NCBI GenBank assembly: GCA_003994795.1
Contig: AP018269.1
Location: 6,289,687 to 6,353,686 of the forward strand
Direction of reading: 5' to 3'
Source of the DNA: Cylindrospermum sp. NIES-4074
GTDB taxonomy: Bacteria > Cyanobacteriota > Cyanobacteriia > Cyanobacteriales > Nostocaceae
Length of the DNA: 64,000 bases
The position numbers and the translations under genes are program-made. The notes under the pieces are model-generated. The model worked only from the letters and a program-made list of their open reading frames with translations. It made no database searches and was not told where the DNA came from. This document shows, in pieces, positions 46,845-58,180 of this stretch (its first letter is position 1; every line of letters begins with the position of its first letter).

Positions 46845-48068
46845 TTAATTAAAGTCTGAAACTAGTATCAGTTCTCCAGCAGGTTTATTGGGCAAGGTGG
46901 AGGGTTTTAAGGTCATTTTGGGGGCGTTGGGTTGCAGAATTACGGCTTCATAAGATACCACCCCGGTGGTTTCGCTCCCAATACAGCGAGATGCTTCTCT
47001 GGATAAATCGAGGCTTCTGGGGGGAATATATGGGCCGCGATCGTTCACCCGCACAATTACAGCTTTGCCATTTTGCAAATTTGTTACCTGTAAGTAAGTA
47101 TTAAATGGTAGGGAACGATGGGCAACTGTAAGTTCATTTTGGTTATATGTCTCACCATTAGCCGTTAAGCGACCGTGAAAATAGCCACCATACCAAGAAG
47201 CAACACCAGAAAGTTTTGTTTGTGAAGGCTGTAAACCATACATTTCCATTTGCCCTTGCACAAGTGTTAGGGGTGGTGCTTGTAAAGCTACACGGAGATT
47301 ATTCACCCATTCAATGGCTAACACATCTCCACTTCGTTCGCTTTCACGAGTAATTTGTTGATCAACGCCAAACAAAAAGCGATTTCCCACCATTAAGGCT
47401 GGAGTGCCATCAACTAAGGCCGGTCGTAATTGAGTAGCATCTAAATTGGGCGAGTTCACTAGTTGCGTTAAGCGTTGTTTCATGGAATTCGCGACGATTT
47501 CGTTAGGCAAATTAGCAACTATATGGTTATTTACCCACACTTCATAGTTGCCTGCGTCTCGATTCACAACCGCTACTGGTAAAGCAGAACTAGAACTTTG
47601 CTTAACCGGCTGGGTGTAGTAGAAGAAAGATTGGAGCGATCGCAAAATTTTATTAGGAAAAAAATCTTGGTGAGAAGAACTGGATTGAATCAATTTTGGC
47701 GGTAGCAGATTACTGGCAATTTGGGATCTTGTTTGTTCAGCTACAATTTCTGGCACAGCAGAGCAAAATTGTTGTTGATTTTCATTTATTGTATCCGCCG
47801 CACTATTGGGCGATTTTACTAGGTTTCTTTGTGACTCCTCACCCCCCCAGTCTATTGTCAAAAACCTGTAGGAGAGTGTTTTTTGCCAAAGATTTACTTG
47901 CTGGTTGGGCAGCACAAACGATGGACGATGCTGACTTACATATTTCCTAAAATTGACTGCACCTTTTGCCAGTGATGCCTTTGCTGTCAAATTCGCTGGT
48001 AAGCTGGCGTTAAAAGACAAAGCAGCATTAATCCAGGATGTAATCCAAAGAAGTCCAATCAATAGCAT
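46845..48068 (-). CDS. RlpA-like septal ring lytic transglycosylase/expansin-like protein
   Basis: The C-terminal ~100 residues form the double-psi beta-barrel of RlpA: SGVASWYGGYFHGRLTANGE, VAHRSLPFNTYLQVTNL and VRVNDRGPYIPPRSLDLS hold the conserved Glu and Asp. RlpA cleaves naked glycan strands, often at septa. The N-terminal 250 residues are cyanobacteria-specific, with a YEVWVNNHIVANLPNEIVANSM region near 190-215. I chose ATG 48068, where a signal-like MLLIGLLWITSWINAALSF begins; an ATG at 48176 adds 36 residues before it. Confidence 0.83.
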   Translation of the reverse strand: MLLIGLLWITSWINAALSFNASLPANLTAKASLAKGAVNFRKYVSQHRPSFVLPNQQVNLWQKTLSYRFLTIDWGGEESQRNLVKSPNSAADTINENQQQFCSAVPEIVAEQTRSQIASNLLPPKLIQSSSSHQDFFPNKILRSLQSFFYYTQPVKQSSSSALPVAVVNRDAGNYEVWVNNHIVANLPNEIVANSMKQRLTQLVNSPNLDATQLRPALVDGTPALMVGNRFLFGVDQQITRESERSGDVLAIEWVNNLRVALQAPPLTLVQGQMEMYGLQPSQTKLSGVASWYGGYFHGRLTANGETYNQNELTVAHRSLPFNTYLQVTNLQNGKAVIVRVNDRGPYIPPRSLDLSREASRCIGSETTGVVSYEAVILQPNAPKMTLKPSTLPNKPAGELILVSDFN

Positions 48069-48176
48069 GGTTAGGTTAATTTTATGGTAAACGCACACTT
48101 CTGAAGAAATGTAGCTTGAGTCTTGGTAAAGAAGGTTTTTGAAAAAGCCAGAGCATAAAAATTTTCCTTGAGACAA

Positions 48177-48654
48177 AGAAAATTTTTGATAAATTTAAAC
48201 GTGAATGCTGAATATCTCAGCCGGGATCATCATATCTTGTTCTCAATCAATAAGTAAATAAAACTTTTAAATGTACTTATTAACTATTACTAGCTTTTAA
48301 ATTTATTTTTTTTATCATTTACTCTAAATTTCACATTTTTTAATCATCCTATTTGTACGTGAAACTGCGTAGGAATTAAAATATTTTTATTAAAAGAAAT
48401 ACATGAATAATATATTATTGACTGAGGCAAAAGATACTGGGGATCAGTCTTGAGTTATGTTCCTGGGATTTCCCAGAAAATTAATCACATCATCAGTATT
48501 GGTGCATTATGGTTGCAGGTGTATATGGTGATAATTCCTTGGTGTCGCAGTTTTTTAGGGAAGCAATCGCACAATTACTGCCAAATGTAACGGTTTGCAA
48601 CGTATAATGAGAACGACAAAACGACAAAGAAATTTTGAAGGGCAGTAGGTTTAA
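48177..48654. other. AT-rich intergenic region between rlpA and pds
   Basis: The roughly 480 bases between divergent genes hold both promoters. The part 48240-48420 is very AT-rich with poly-T tracts. No repeat or gene was found. Confidence 0.6.
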
Positions 48655-51010
<2,356 letters not shown>

Positions 51011-51135
51011 TTTGGTCAGCGCTCAGTAGGGGCGGGGTTTCCCCGCCCGTGGTCAATAGCAATATAAAAGAACAACTGTCAAATAACTATTGACCAAACC
51101 AAAAAAACCTGCTAAACTTATTTTTCATGACCAGT

Positions 51136-51227
51136 GGAGAGGTGGCTGAGTGGTCGAAAGCGGCAGATTGCTAATCTGTTGTACGGCAGGCAACTCCGTA
51201 CCGAGGGTTCGAATCCCTCCCTCTCCG
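51136..51227 (+). tRNA. tRNA-Ser (GCU)
   Basis: This is a 92-base class II tRNA. The acceptor stem GGAGAGG/CCTCTCC has discriminator G, the anticodon loop is ATTGCTAATC with anticodon GCT, there is a long variable arm (GTACGGCAGGCAACTCCGTAC) and a T-loop GGTTCGAATCC. CCA is not encoded. Confidence 0.96.
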
Positions 51228-51417
51228 TTTTCCAGCAATTGAAACACAATAGCCAGTGTGTTTGTAAATAAATATGAATCTTAGGCTCATCACTCATACT
51301 CCTTAATGAGGATGGTATTATTGATGCTTTGGAGCCTCGATAGGATTAAACTTAATTAAAAGTCTAGCTTTAATCTGACTTTCAGGCTCCTGAACATCAG
51401 AAGAGTGAAAGTGATAT

Positions 51418-52743
51418 ATGCCAAGAATTAATATTGCCTTAGCCTTGAGTGTAAGTACCATAGCGACTGGGTTCCTATTAGCAGGTTGCCAAGGTTCCAA
51501 TCCACGTGAAAAAACAATCATCAGTGGCAGCACCCCCACCCCAGCACCTAGCCCAACTACCCCCATCGGCAGTGGCGAAGGGTTGAAAATTGGCAGTCTG
51601 TTACCATCAACTGGTGACTTGGCTTCTATTGGACAAGAAATGGCAGGTTCTGTACCCTTACTCGTCGAAACCGTCAACGCTTGCGGCGGCGTGAATGGCG
51701 AACCAGTTACCTTAGTACCAGTAGATGACCAAACCGACCCCAAAGCCGGTGCAGCCGGGATGACTAAACTAGCAACCTTGGATAAAGTAGCTGGTGTAGT
51801 TGGTTCCTTTGCCAGCAGCGTTTCTACAGCCGCTGTCTCAGTTGCTGTACCCAATAAAGTCGTGCTGATTTCCCCTGGTAGTACCAGCCCTGTGTTTACC
51901 ACAAAAGCGCAAAAAGGTGACTTTAAAGGCTTTTGGGCGCGGACTGCTCCCCCAGATACCTACCAAGCACTAGCATTAGCCCAACTTGCGAAGAAAAAAG
52001 GTTATAAGCGAGTTTCTACAGTTGTGATTAACAACGACTATGGCGTTGGTCTAGAAAAAGCATTTGTGGAAACTTTTGAAAAATTGGGGGGAACCGTAGT
52101 TAATAAAAGTAACCCCGTCCGCTATGACCCCAAAGCTGGGACATTTGACACCGAAGCTACTGCTGCTTTTGCAGGTAAACCAGAAGCAGTTCTAGCTGTG
52201 ATGTACGCCGAAACCGGCAGTTTATTCCTGAAAGCCGCTTACCAGCAAGGTGTGACTAAAGGGGTACAAATTCTGCTCACAGATGGGGTGAAATCTAATT
52301 CTTTCCCAGAACAAGTGGGCAAAAGTAGCGATGGTAAATATCTTTTATCTGGGGCGATCGGTACAGTACCTGGTTCTAATGGTAAAGCATTAGCAGCTTT
52401 CAACAAACTGTGGCAAGACAAAAAAGGCGGTTCACCAGGAGAATATGCGCCTCAAGCCTGGGATGCTGCCGCTTTGTTAGCATTAGCCGCCCAAGCCGCT
52501 AAACAAAATACAGGTGTTGGTATCGCTAGTAAAATCCGTGAAGTAGGAGCAGGGCCTGGTACAGAAGTTACCGATGTTTGTGAGGGACTAAAGTTGCTCA
52601 AAGAAGGTAAAAAGATCAACTACCAAGGGGCTAGCGGTGATGTAGATGTTGACGCCAACGGCGATGTCCTTGGTACTTATGATGTCTGGACAGTAGGAGA
52701 TGATGGCAAAATTAAGGTGATTGACAAAGTTAGCCCCAAGTAA
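51418..52743 (+). CDS. ABC transporter amino-acid-binding lipoprotein (NatB-like)
   Basis: The 441-residue protein is of the Peripla_BP_6 (branched-chain amino acid/LivJ) type. A lipoprotein signal ends LLAGC at residue 24; a Thr/Pro linker follows, then KIGSLLPSTGDLASIGQEM, VNACGGVNGEPVTLVPVDDQTDP and GVVGSFASSVSTAAVSVA, all family marks. In Anabaena the NatB protein of the N-I neutral amino acid transporter has this form, but the permease and ATPase genes are not nearby, so the symbol is withheld. The 190 bases upstream, after tRNA-Ser, contain no gene. Confidence 0.88.
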   Translation: MPRINIALALSVSTIATGFLLAGCQGSNPREKTIISGSTPTPAPSPTTPIGSGEGLKIGSLLPSTGDLASIGQEMAGSVPLLVETVNACGGVNGEPVTLVPVDDQTDPKAGAAGMTKLATLDKVAGVVGSFASSVSTAAVSVAVPNKVVLISPGSTSPVFTTKAQKGDFKGFWARTAPPDTYQALALAQLAKKKGYKRVSTVVINNDYGVGLEKAFVETFEKLGGTVVNKSNPVRYDPKAGTFDTEATAAFAGKPEAVLAVMYAETGSLFLKAAYQQGVTKGVQILLTDGVKSNSFPEQVGKSSDGKYLLSGAIGTVPGSNGKALAAFNKLWQDKKGGSPGEYAPQAWDAAALLALAAQAAKQNTGVGIASKIREVGAGPGTEVTDVCEGLKLLKEGKKINYQGASGDVDVDANGDVLGTYDVWTVGDDGKIKVIDKVSPK

Positions 52744-52763
52744 GGGTTAAAAAATCACCAATA

Positions 52764-52872
52764 GAAAAGGCGATGTCTACGACGGGCTTTCCTGGGTCAC
52801 GCTACGCGATCGCCTACGCATTTTCTGTGGGGGGTGCGTACTTCGCAGCTTACTGTAGGTATCGCCTTTTCA
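52764..52872. repeat. Palindromic repeat after the binding-protein gene
   Basis: GAAAAGGCGATGTCTAC near 52764-52780 is imperfectly inverted as GTAGGTATCGCCTTTTC at 52856-52872. Between them lie further GC-rich palindromes with a HIP1 site (ACGCGATCGCCTACGC). The stem may also end transcription of the upstream gene. Confidence 0.75.
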
Positions 52873-52938
52873 ATCAAGTGGACGGCTGAGGGACAAAGAT
52901 GGCTTTGTCCCTAAAAGTTAAATTAAACAGAATTGAGA

Positions 52939-53733
52939 TTAAAAGCCAGTGAAGTTGTAACCGACTCCTAGCGATAAACCGACATCAGTTTGGTCGAAAA
53001 ATCCAGCATTCACCGCCACGTTGGCTGTAAATTGTGGGTTTAGAGGCACATCAATACCACCAGTTAATAAAACGGCAACTTGTGAGTCATCACCAGTTTT
53101 AATTGCTGCACCTACTCCTACGTAAGGCGCAATAGGTAAAGGTTCGCTAAATACATCGTCTGTCCGCTGGAAGGAAAAGTCATAGGTGACAGGAACGAGA
53201 AATGTGGTATCGTCTCCCAAGATTACCGATGGTCGTACTGATACTGTATTTGTGAGACCAACCTTGCTGATGACGGCAAAGTTACCATCACCTAAGGCTG
53301 AGTCATTACCACTCAAACCGATATTGCCTGCAACGCCGATATAGCTTCTGCCACCACGGGTAGTTCTACCTACTTGAATATCTGATTGCGCTACTTGATT
53401 TGGTTGTGCCACTTGAGGAGCAGATTGTTGAGCAGTAGCCCCTGCGTATTTAGGAAGTAAAACTACCGATGAAGTTGCTACTGTCCCCGGAACTGGTGTG
53501 AGTGTGCGATTGGGGATTGCTTGTGTTGTTGCGTTGGGGAACTGCTGCCCTTCTTTCACAGCAGGTACTGTAGAGAGGTTAGATTTTTCAGTTTCTAGTT
53601 CCGCGCTCAACTGGTTGGTAGGCTCGCTTAAGGGCTGAGTCTTCACCTGATCTACTGTTTGAGCAACTGCGGATAAGCTGCTACCTAGCACTGAGAGAGC
53701 AGCTAAACTGGTTATCCAAATACGAAGAAACAT
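52939..53733 (-). CDS. Predicted outer-membrane beta-barrel protein
   Basis: The protein of about 264 residues has a clear signal peptide (MFLRIWITSLAALSVLGSSLSAVAQ), a Gln/Pro-rich low-complexity section (30-115) and a C-terminal ~150-residue barrel-like domain of alternating strands (GGRSYIGVAGNIGLSG, SVRPSVILGDDTTFLVPVTYDFSF, APYVGVGAAIKTGD, FTANVAVNAGF). It ends GVGYNFTGF with a terminal Phe as outer-membrane proteins do. The function is unknown. ATG 53733 was preferred over GTG 53748 because it begins the signal directly. Confidence 0.75.
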   Translation of the reverse strand: MFLRIWITSLAALSVLGSSLSAVAQTVDQVKTQPLSEPTNQLSAELETEKSNLSTVPAVKEGQQFPNATTQAIPNRTLTPVPGTVATSSVVLLPKYAGATAQQSAPQVAQPNQVAQSDIQVGRTTRGGRSYIGVAGNIGLSGNDSALGDGNFAVISKVGLTNTVSVRPSVILGDDTTFLVPVTYDFSFQRTDDVFSEPLPIAPYVGVGAAIKTGDDSQVAVLLTGGIDVPLNPQFTANVAVNAGFFDQTDVGLSLGVGYNFTGF

Positions 53734-53748
53734 AGTATTCACATCCAC

Positions 53749-54080
53749 TCCAAAAAAATGGCCACAATAGATAAATAAGGTTTTCTGTTGATTTTAGTCA
53801 ACAAATTCCGGCAATATTCAACATTTAACACCAAAAAATCAACTTTTACATCTTTACTTTGACGTATAAAGTCGGTATTCAAAGGCGAAATTCGGAATAC
53901 TAGATCCTGACTTTGACAGATGACAGAAATTATTTAGCATTTACCCGCTCTGGGATTTTTTATTCTTCTGAGTAAAGCGCCCTAAACCACCTATCCATAA
54001 ATACGTTGCAGCCGCAGAGCAACTTATTTGCTAAGATTTCCAAGGTGAAAACATCTTCATTAAGGCAACTCTTCATCCCC
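53749..54080. other. Divergent promoter region
   Basis: About 330 AT-rich bases lie between the outer-membrane gene and ygfZ. No repeat or gene was seen apart from the uncertain N-terminal extension of ygfZ from 54006. Confidence 0.55.
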
Positions 54081-55064
54081 ATGCCCACATCTGTAATTGA
54101 CAGTCAAGACGCAGCAGCTATCCAAGCAGCAAGAGCAGGGGTTGCTGTTAGCGATCGCTCTCATTGGGGACGCATCCGTGTTTCTGATGTTGATCGTCTG
54201 CGTTTTTTACACAACCAAAGTACCAACGACTTCCAAAGCCTCAAACCTGGCGCAGGCTGTGATACGGTAATGGTGACATCCACCGCCCGCACCATTGATT
54301 TAGTTAGTGCCTATGTTCTAGATGATGCAGTGCTACTGCTGGTTTCCCCTAACCGCCGAGAATTTATCCTGCAATGGCTAGATCGTTATATTTTCTTTGC
54401 TGATAAAGTGCAATTGACCGATATCACCAATGAAACTGCAACTTTCAGCCTGATGGGGCCAGGAAGTGACGCCATCATTAAAAAGCTAGGTGCTGAGTCA
54501 ATTATCGGTCAAGCCTACGGACAGAATCTCCTACTTGATGGGGGAGTAATAGTTGCTGTGGGTAGTGGCTTGGCTACACCTGGATATACCCTAATTTTGC
54601 CAGCTGCTGAAAAAGACCAGCTGTGGAGCCAAATTTTAGCATTAGGGGCAATTGAGTTGAGCGATCGCGCTTGGGAGGTGTTGCGAATCCAAGAAGGACG
54701 CCCAGCCCCAGATTTAGAATTGACAGATGATTACAACCCCCTGGAAGCTGGTTTATGGCAGACAATTTCCTTTAACAAAGGTTGCTATATTGGGCAAGAG
54801 ACGATCGCCAGATTAAACACCTATAAAGGCGTAAAACAATACCTTTGGGGTATTGCTCTCAGTGCCCCTGCGGAAGTAGGAGACGTAATTACAATCGGTG
54901 ATGAAAAAGTTGGTAAACTTACCAGCTACACAAAAACCATTGATGGCTACTTTGGATTAGGTTACATTCGCAGCAAAGCCGGTGGTATTGGCTTGAAAGT
55001 GCAAGTGGGTGCAACCCAGGGGGAAATAGTAGCAGTCCCCTTTGTTTCCCACGAATATCCATAG
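54081..55064 (+). CDS. ygfZ: YgfZ/GcvT-like folate-binding protein
   Basis: The protein of about 327 residues has the aminomethyltransferase fold and the YgfZ signature NKGCYIGQETIARLNTYKG near residue 235, whose Cys is essential in YgfZ. YgfZ assists repair and assembly of certain Fe-S clusters, using folate. ATG 54081 (MPTSVIDSQDAAAIQAARAG) was preferred because homology begins there; 54006 would add 25 residues. The end overlaps the convergent DUF5331 gene by 103 bases. Confidence 0.88.
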   Translation: MPTSVIDSQDAAAIQAARAGVAVSDRSHWGRIRVSDVDRLRFLHNQSTNDFQSLKPGAGCDTVMVTSTARTIDLVSAYVLDDAVLLLVSPNRREFILQWLDRYIFFADKVQLTDITNETATFSLMGPGSDAIIKKLGAESIIGQAYGQNLLLDGGVIVAVGSGLATPGYTLILPAAEKDQLWSQILALGAIELSDRAWEVLRIQEGRPAPDLELTDDYNPLEAGLWQTISFNKGCYIGQETIARLNTYKGVKQYLWGIALSAPAEVGDVITIGDEKVGKLTSYTKTIDGYFGLGYIRSKAGGIGLKVQVGATQGEIVAVPFVSHEYP

Positions 55065-55873
55065 TCCAAATTTTTGTTCGCAGTGGGGGTGAAAACAGCT
55101 TCCTCCCGATTCCCTCCTCTACCCTGACAAAACTCATCTACCCAAGAAGCGATACTACGGGCATTAGTTTGGGGAATATTTTGGATTGGCAATTTAACAG
55201 ATTTGCCATTGCTGGAAACATCGGTAACTACTGTCAGAAAAGGCAGAGTTTTAGTTTGACGAGGAATATCTGTGGCGATCGCCAGATTTGGCAGAGTTTT
55301 AATTTTGCTGGGAACCTCTGTGGCTATAATTAGCGATCGCCCAGCTTGATATTCGCGGATATTTCTAGAAAGGGGCTTCTGGGAAACTAGGGTTTTTAGT
55401 GGAAGTTGGGTAGCGACTGCAATTGATGAGGCAGGTTGGCGCTGGTTTTCAACTTGAGTCGTAATCTTAAATAACAAAGGTTTGTGTCCCCGTGGTGGCC
55501 CAGTGAGTGAAGGTTTCACTGGAGAGTGACCATTAACCTGTGGTGTGGGTTGATTTTGAGCCTTATCTTCAATTTGGTTGATGGCCAAAGAATGCTCTAA
55601 TTGTGGTAAACCCAACTCTTCATCAGGATTGAAATTAAGACCTAAAGCTGTGATTATGCGATCGGGATTGTTATTCAAATCCACAATAAAAGAAACTATT
55701 TGCTCAAACTGCGGTTCTAGAACCGACAAAGTAGCCAAAATATAACCAGACGAAGGACGCCGCAAACCATCATAGGTGTCCCACACGCGCATTTTGACCA
55801 ACCAAGAACGATTTTGCTCGTAGTAAATCAGCCACTTTATTTTCAGTGATTGCCGTAGCTGCTGAATGTCCAT
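54962..55873 (-). CDS. DUF5331-type protein, second copy
   Basis: The 303 residues start MDIQQLRQSLKIKWLIYYEQ; the N-terminal domain (NRSWLVKMRVWDTYDGLRRP, SGYILATLSVLEPQ, LGLNFNPDEELGL) parallels that of the protein between chlL and chlN. The rest is basic and Pro/Thr-rich with repeated I/A-T-D/E-x-P-x-x-x-K-T-L units (ATEVPSKIKTL, ATDIPRQTKTL), the opposite charge to the acidic paralogue. ATG 55873 has AGAGGAG upstream. Its last 34 codons run antisense through the end of ygfZ. Confidence 0.75.
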   Translation of the reverse strand: MDIQQLRQSLKIKWLIYYEQNRSWLVKMRVWDTYDGLRRPSSGYILATLSVLEPQFEQIVSFIVDLNNNPDRIITALGLNFNPDEELGLPQLEHSLAINQIEDKAQNQPTPQVNGHSPVKPSLTGPPRGHKPLLFKITTQVENQRQPASSIAVATQLPLKTLVSQKPLSRNIREYQAGRSLIIATEVPSKIKTLPNLAIATDIPRQTKTLPFLTVVTDVSSNGKSVKLPIQNIPQTNARSIASWVDEFCQGRGGNREEAVFTPTANKNLDYGYSWETKGTATISPWVAPTCTFKPIPPALLRM

Positions 55874-55932
55874 CGGTCTCCTCTCTTCAGTGAACATAAG
55901 TGCAGACTTGATATATTTTTTGGCGATCGGCT

Positions 55933-56229
55933 TTATCCCTGGGGATGAAACCGATAATAAAGCATCTGTTTAACTTTTTGACCACCTAATAAATGTTGTT
56001 CTACCAGTAGAGGTACTTCCTGGGGTAGAACGCCGCTATACCAGACTCTATCTGGTAACACTAGCACCATTGGCCCATTGCCACACTGTCCCAAACAGCC
56101 ACTAGGTGTAACTGTCACATTAAGGACAGGTAAAGATTGAAAAGCTTTTAGTATCAAGGCTGCACCCTGCTTTTTACAAGTGCGATTTTGGCACACCCGC
56201 ACGCATCTAGAAGAACTAAGTTGTTCCAT
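55933..56229 (-). CDS. Thioredoxin-like 2Fe-2S ferredoxin
   Basis: The 98-residue protein has cysteines spaced as in thioredoxin-like [2Fe-2S] ferredoxins (VCQNRTCKKQGA and later SGCLGQCGNGP), ending in a short strand-helix part. It would carry electrons in the cytoplasm; the partner is unknown. ATG 56229 was chosen; an upstream TTG at 56262 lies in a repeat. The DUF5331 gene follows on the same strand. Confidence 0.88.
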   Translation of the reverse strand: MEQLSSSRCVRVCQNRTCKKQGAALILKAFQSLPVLNVTVTPSGCLGQCGNGPMVLVLPDRVWYSGVLPQEVPLLVEQHLLGGQKVKQMLYYRFHPQG

Positions 56230-56262
56230 ATTGAAGAGTTTACTGGTTGAGTCATTAGTCAA

Positions 56263-56425
56263 CTAATGACCAATGACCGAATTTTAGATTTTAAATTTTG
56301 GATTTTGGATTCAAGATTCAAAATTTAAAAAGGGTGATAAGCCCCTGACTTGATTCCTGAGGTCAATCTAAAATCTAAAATCTAAAATCCAAAATTGTTT
56401 GACTAATGACTAATGACCAATGACT
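56263..56425. repeat. Heptamer and AAATCTA-type repeats between cysK and the 2Fe-2S gene
   Basis: Several units of GACTAATGACCAATGAC and of ATCTAAAATCTAAAATC, with inverted ATTTTAGATTTTAAATTTTG, can fold together. The cysK stop and its last codons (LVIGH) are inside the repeat. Confidence 0.85.
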
Positions 56426-57387
56426 AATCCTTTTGATGCTAGCCATTCGGAGTTAAATATCCGCGACTGATATCGAGAACCACTATCACACAAGATAGTA
56501 ACGATAGTATGTCCTGGCCCCAACTGCTTCGCTAGGGCCACAGCTGCCCCAACATTAATACCCGTCGAACCACCCATTAGCAGCCCATCTTGCCGTAGTA
56601 ACTGGTAAACAACCCGCAAAGCTTCTTGATCATCCACTTGGATAGCATCATCAGCAGGTGCGCCTTCCATGTTCGCTGTGACGCGGCTGTTACCGATGCC
56701 TTCAGTGATAGAATTGCCTTCTATCTTGATTTCACCTGTTTTGATATAACTATACAGACCACTACCAAGCGGGTCAGCAACGACGCATTTAACCGCCGGA
56801 TTTTGCTCTTTCAAATACAACGCCACACCCGCATAAGTACCACCCGTACCTGTGGATGCCACCCAACCATCAATTTTACCTTCTGTCTGAGTCCAAATTT
56901 CTGGGCCTGTGGTTTTATAGTGGGCGATGCGATTAGCTAAATTATCAAATTGATTTGCCCAAATGGCGTTTTCTAACTCAGCAGCAATTCTGCCAGATAA
57001 CTTGACGTAGTTATTGGGGTCTTTGTAGGGTACAGCGGGGACACGACGAACTTCTGCACCCAAGGTTGTCAGTGCATCTATCTTTTCTTGTGACTGGGTA
57101 TCAGGAATAATAATCAGGCATTTGTAGCCTTTAGCATTGCAAATATGCGCCAGTCCAATGCCAGTGTTACCAGCAGTGCCTTCGACAACAGTACCACCAG
57201 GTTTAAGCAGACCCTTTGCTTCCGCGTCTTCGATGATGTAAAGTGCGGCGCGGTCTTTGACAGAACCGCCAGGATTGAGGAATTCTGCTTTAGCGAGAAT
57301 TTCGCACCCTGTTTCTTCACTAAAGCTGTTTAAGCGAATCAGCGGGGTGTTGCCGATGGTGCCAACGAAACCATTTTTGATATCCAT
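56410..57387 (-). CDS. cysK: Cysteine synthase
   Basis: The 325-residue fold-type II PLP enzyme makes cysteine from O-acetylserine and sulfide. The PLP lysine is in NPGGSVKDRAA near residue 43; the substrate loop EGTAGNTGIG is near 70 and the phosphate-binding GTGGTYAG near 180. The EGTAGNTG variant, in place of TSGNTG, marks a cysteine-synthase subgroup that includes some cystathionine-beta-synthase-like members, so side activities are possible. The last residues LVIGH are coded by a TGACCAATGAC-type repeat, so the original end has been replaced. Confidence 0.9.
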   Translation of the reverse strand: MDIKNGFVGTIGNTPLIRLNSFSEETGCEILAKAEFLNPGGSVKDRAALYIIEDAEAKGLLKPGGTVVEGTAGNTGIGLAHICNAKGYKCLIIIPDTQSQEKIDALTTLGAEVRRVPAVPYKDPNNYVKLSGRIAAELENAIWANQFDNLANRIAHYKTTGPEIWTQTEGKIDGWVASTGTGGTYAGVALYLKEQNPAVKCVVADPLGSGLYSYIKTGEIKIEGNSITEGIGNSRVTANMEGAPADDAIQVDDQEALRVVYQLLRQDGLLMGGSTGINVGAAVALAKQLGPGHTIVTILCDSGSRYQSRIFNSEWLASKGLVIGH

Positions 57388-57861
57388 TTTGAATTTACCT
57401 GAGTTTTTCTGCTTTATAAAACTTACCTAAACTTAGTCTAACTAGGCTTAGTGTTTACTTCCTGCTTCAGCCAAGGTAGTTAGCTACTTCTTGCGGTCAA
57501 GCCAACCGTACTTTTATATCAGGAGCGAGGACTTAATAATTGTAGGGTGAGGAGTAACCACCGTTTTCTAAGATGGTAATTAATAGCATTTTACACCTGT
57601 TTCCTAGCTTAAATTACGTACTATAAATAAAGAATAATCGCAACAATAGGCTTTTTAAACCAAAATTTCCGACAATAGCGCCTGAATAGGTGAATTTAAC
57701 TATCATAAGTAATATTGCTCTTTCTCGCTTTAGCTGATCAGATAACTGGGGGTGAAACTGTAATTTTACTGTAGCTTTAAATTATTGTAGTCAGCTAAAA
57801 TACAGCATAATTGACTAGTAATCACCGATATCATTTCACGTCCTAGACAGGGTGGACACCG
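57388..57861. other. Intergenic region between cysK and the dynamin cluster
   Basis: The 474 bases are divergent, AT-rich and without a gene. A TTAGTCTAACTAGGCTTAGTG imperfect palindrome stands near 57434. They must hold the promoter of the three-gene dynamin run. Confidence 0.55.
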
Positions 57862-58158
57862 ATGAAATTTCAAGATGAACATGAGCAAGAACTGCAACGT
57901 CAGGTAGAAATGCGTCTCCGGGAAATGGAAAGTAACATTGGTGGTACTAATGCACCTTTTCATAAAACTGTGAAGCATCAGCCAGAAAATCTTCAGCAGC
58001 CGTGGATGAAAAAAGCTATTCTCGCGGCAAAACTTTTTGGACTTGGTGTTGCAGTGCTGGTTGCGGTGCGAGTAGCCTCTGTGTTAGCGGGAATTGTGAT
58101 GTTCGCGGCATTGGCTTGGCTAACTTACAAACTATTTTTTGAATCCAAGAAAAATTAA
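57862..58158 (+). CDS. Small membrane protein ahead of the dynamin genes
   Basis: The 98 residues include a charged, helical N-terminus (DEHEQELQRQVEMRLREMES), one or two closely spaced membrane helices (AAKLFGLGVAVLVAVRVASVLAG, VMFAALAWLTYKLFF) and a basic end. There is no recognised family. It lies 22 bases before the BDLP gene on the same strand, so it is probably translated with it, and may anchor or regulate dynamin at the membrane. That link is inference from position. Confidence 0.75.
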   Translation: MKFQDEHEQELQRQVEMRLREMESNIGGTNAPFHKTVKHQPENLQQPWMKKAILAAKLFGLGVAVLVAVRVASVLAGIVMFAALAWLTYKLFFESKKN

Positions 58159-58180
58159 CCTTAATTAGAGTGTCATCATT

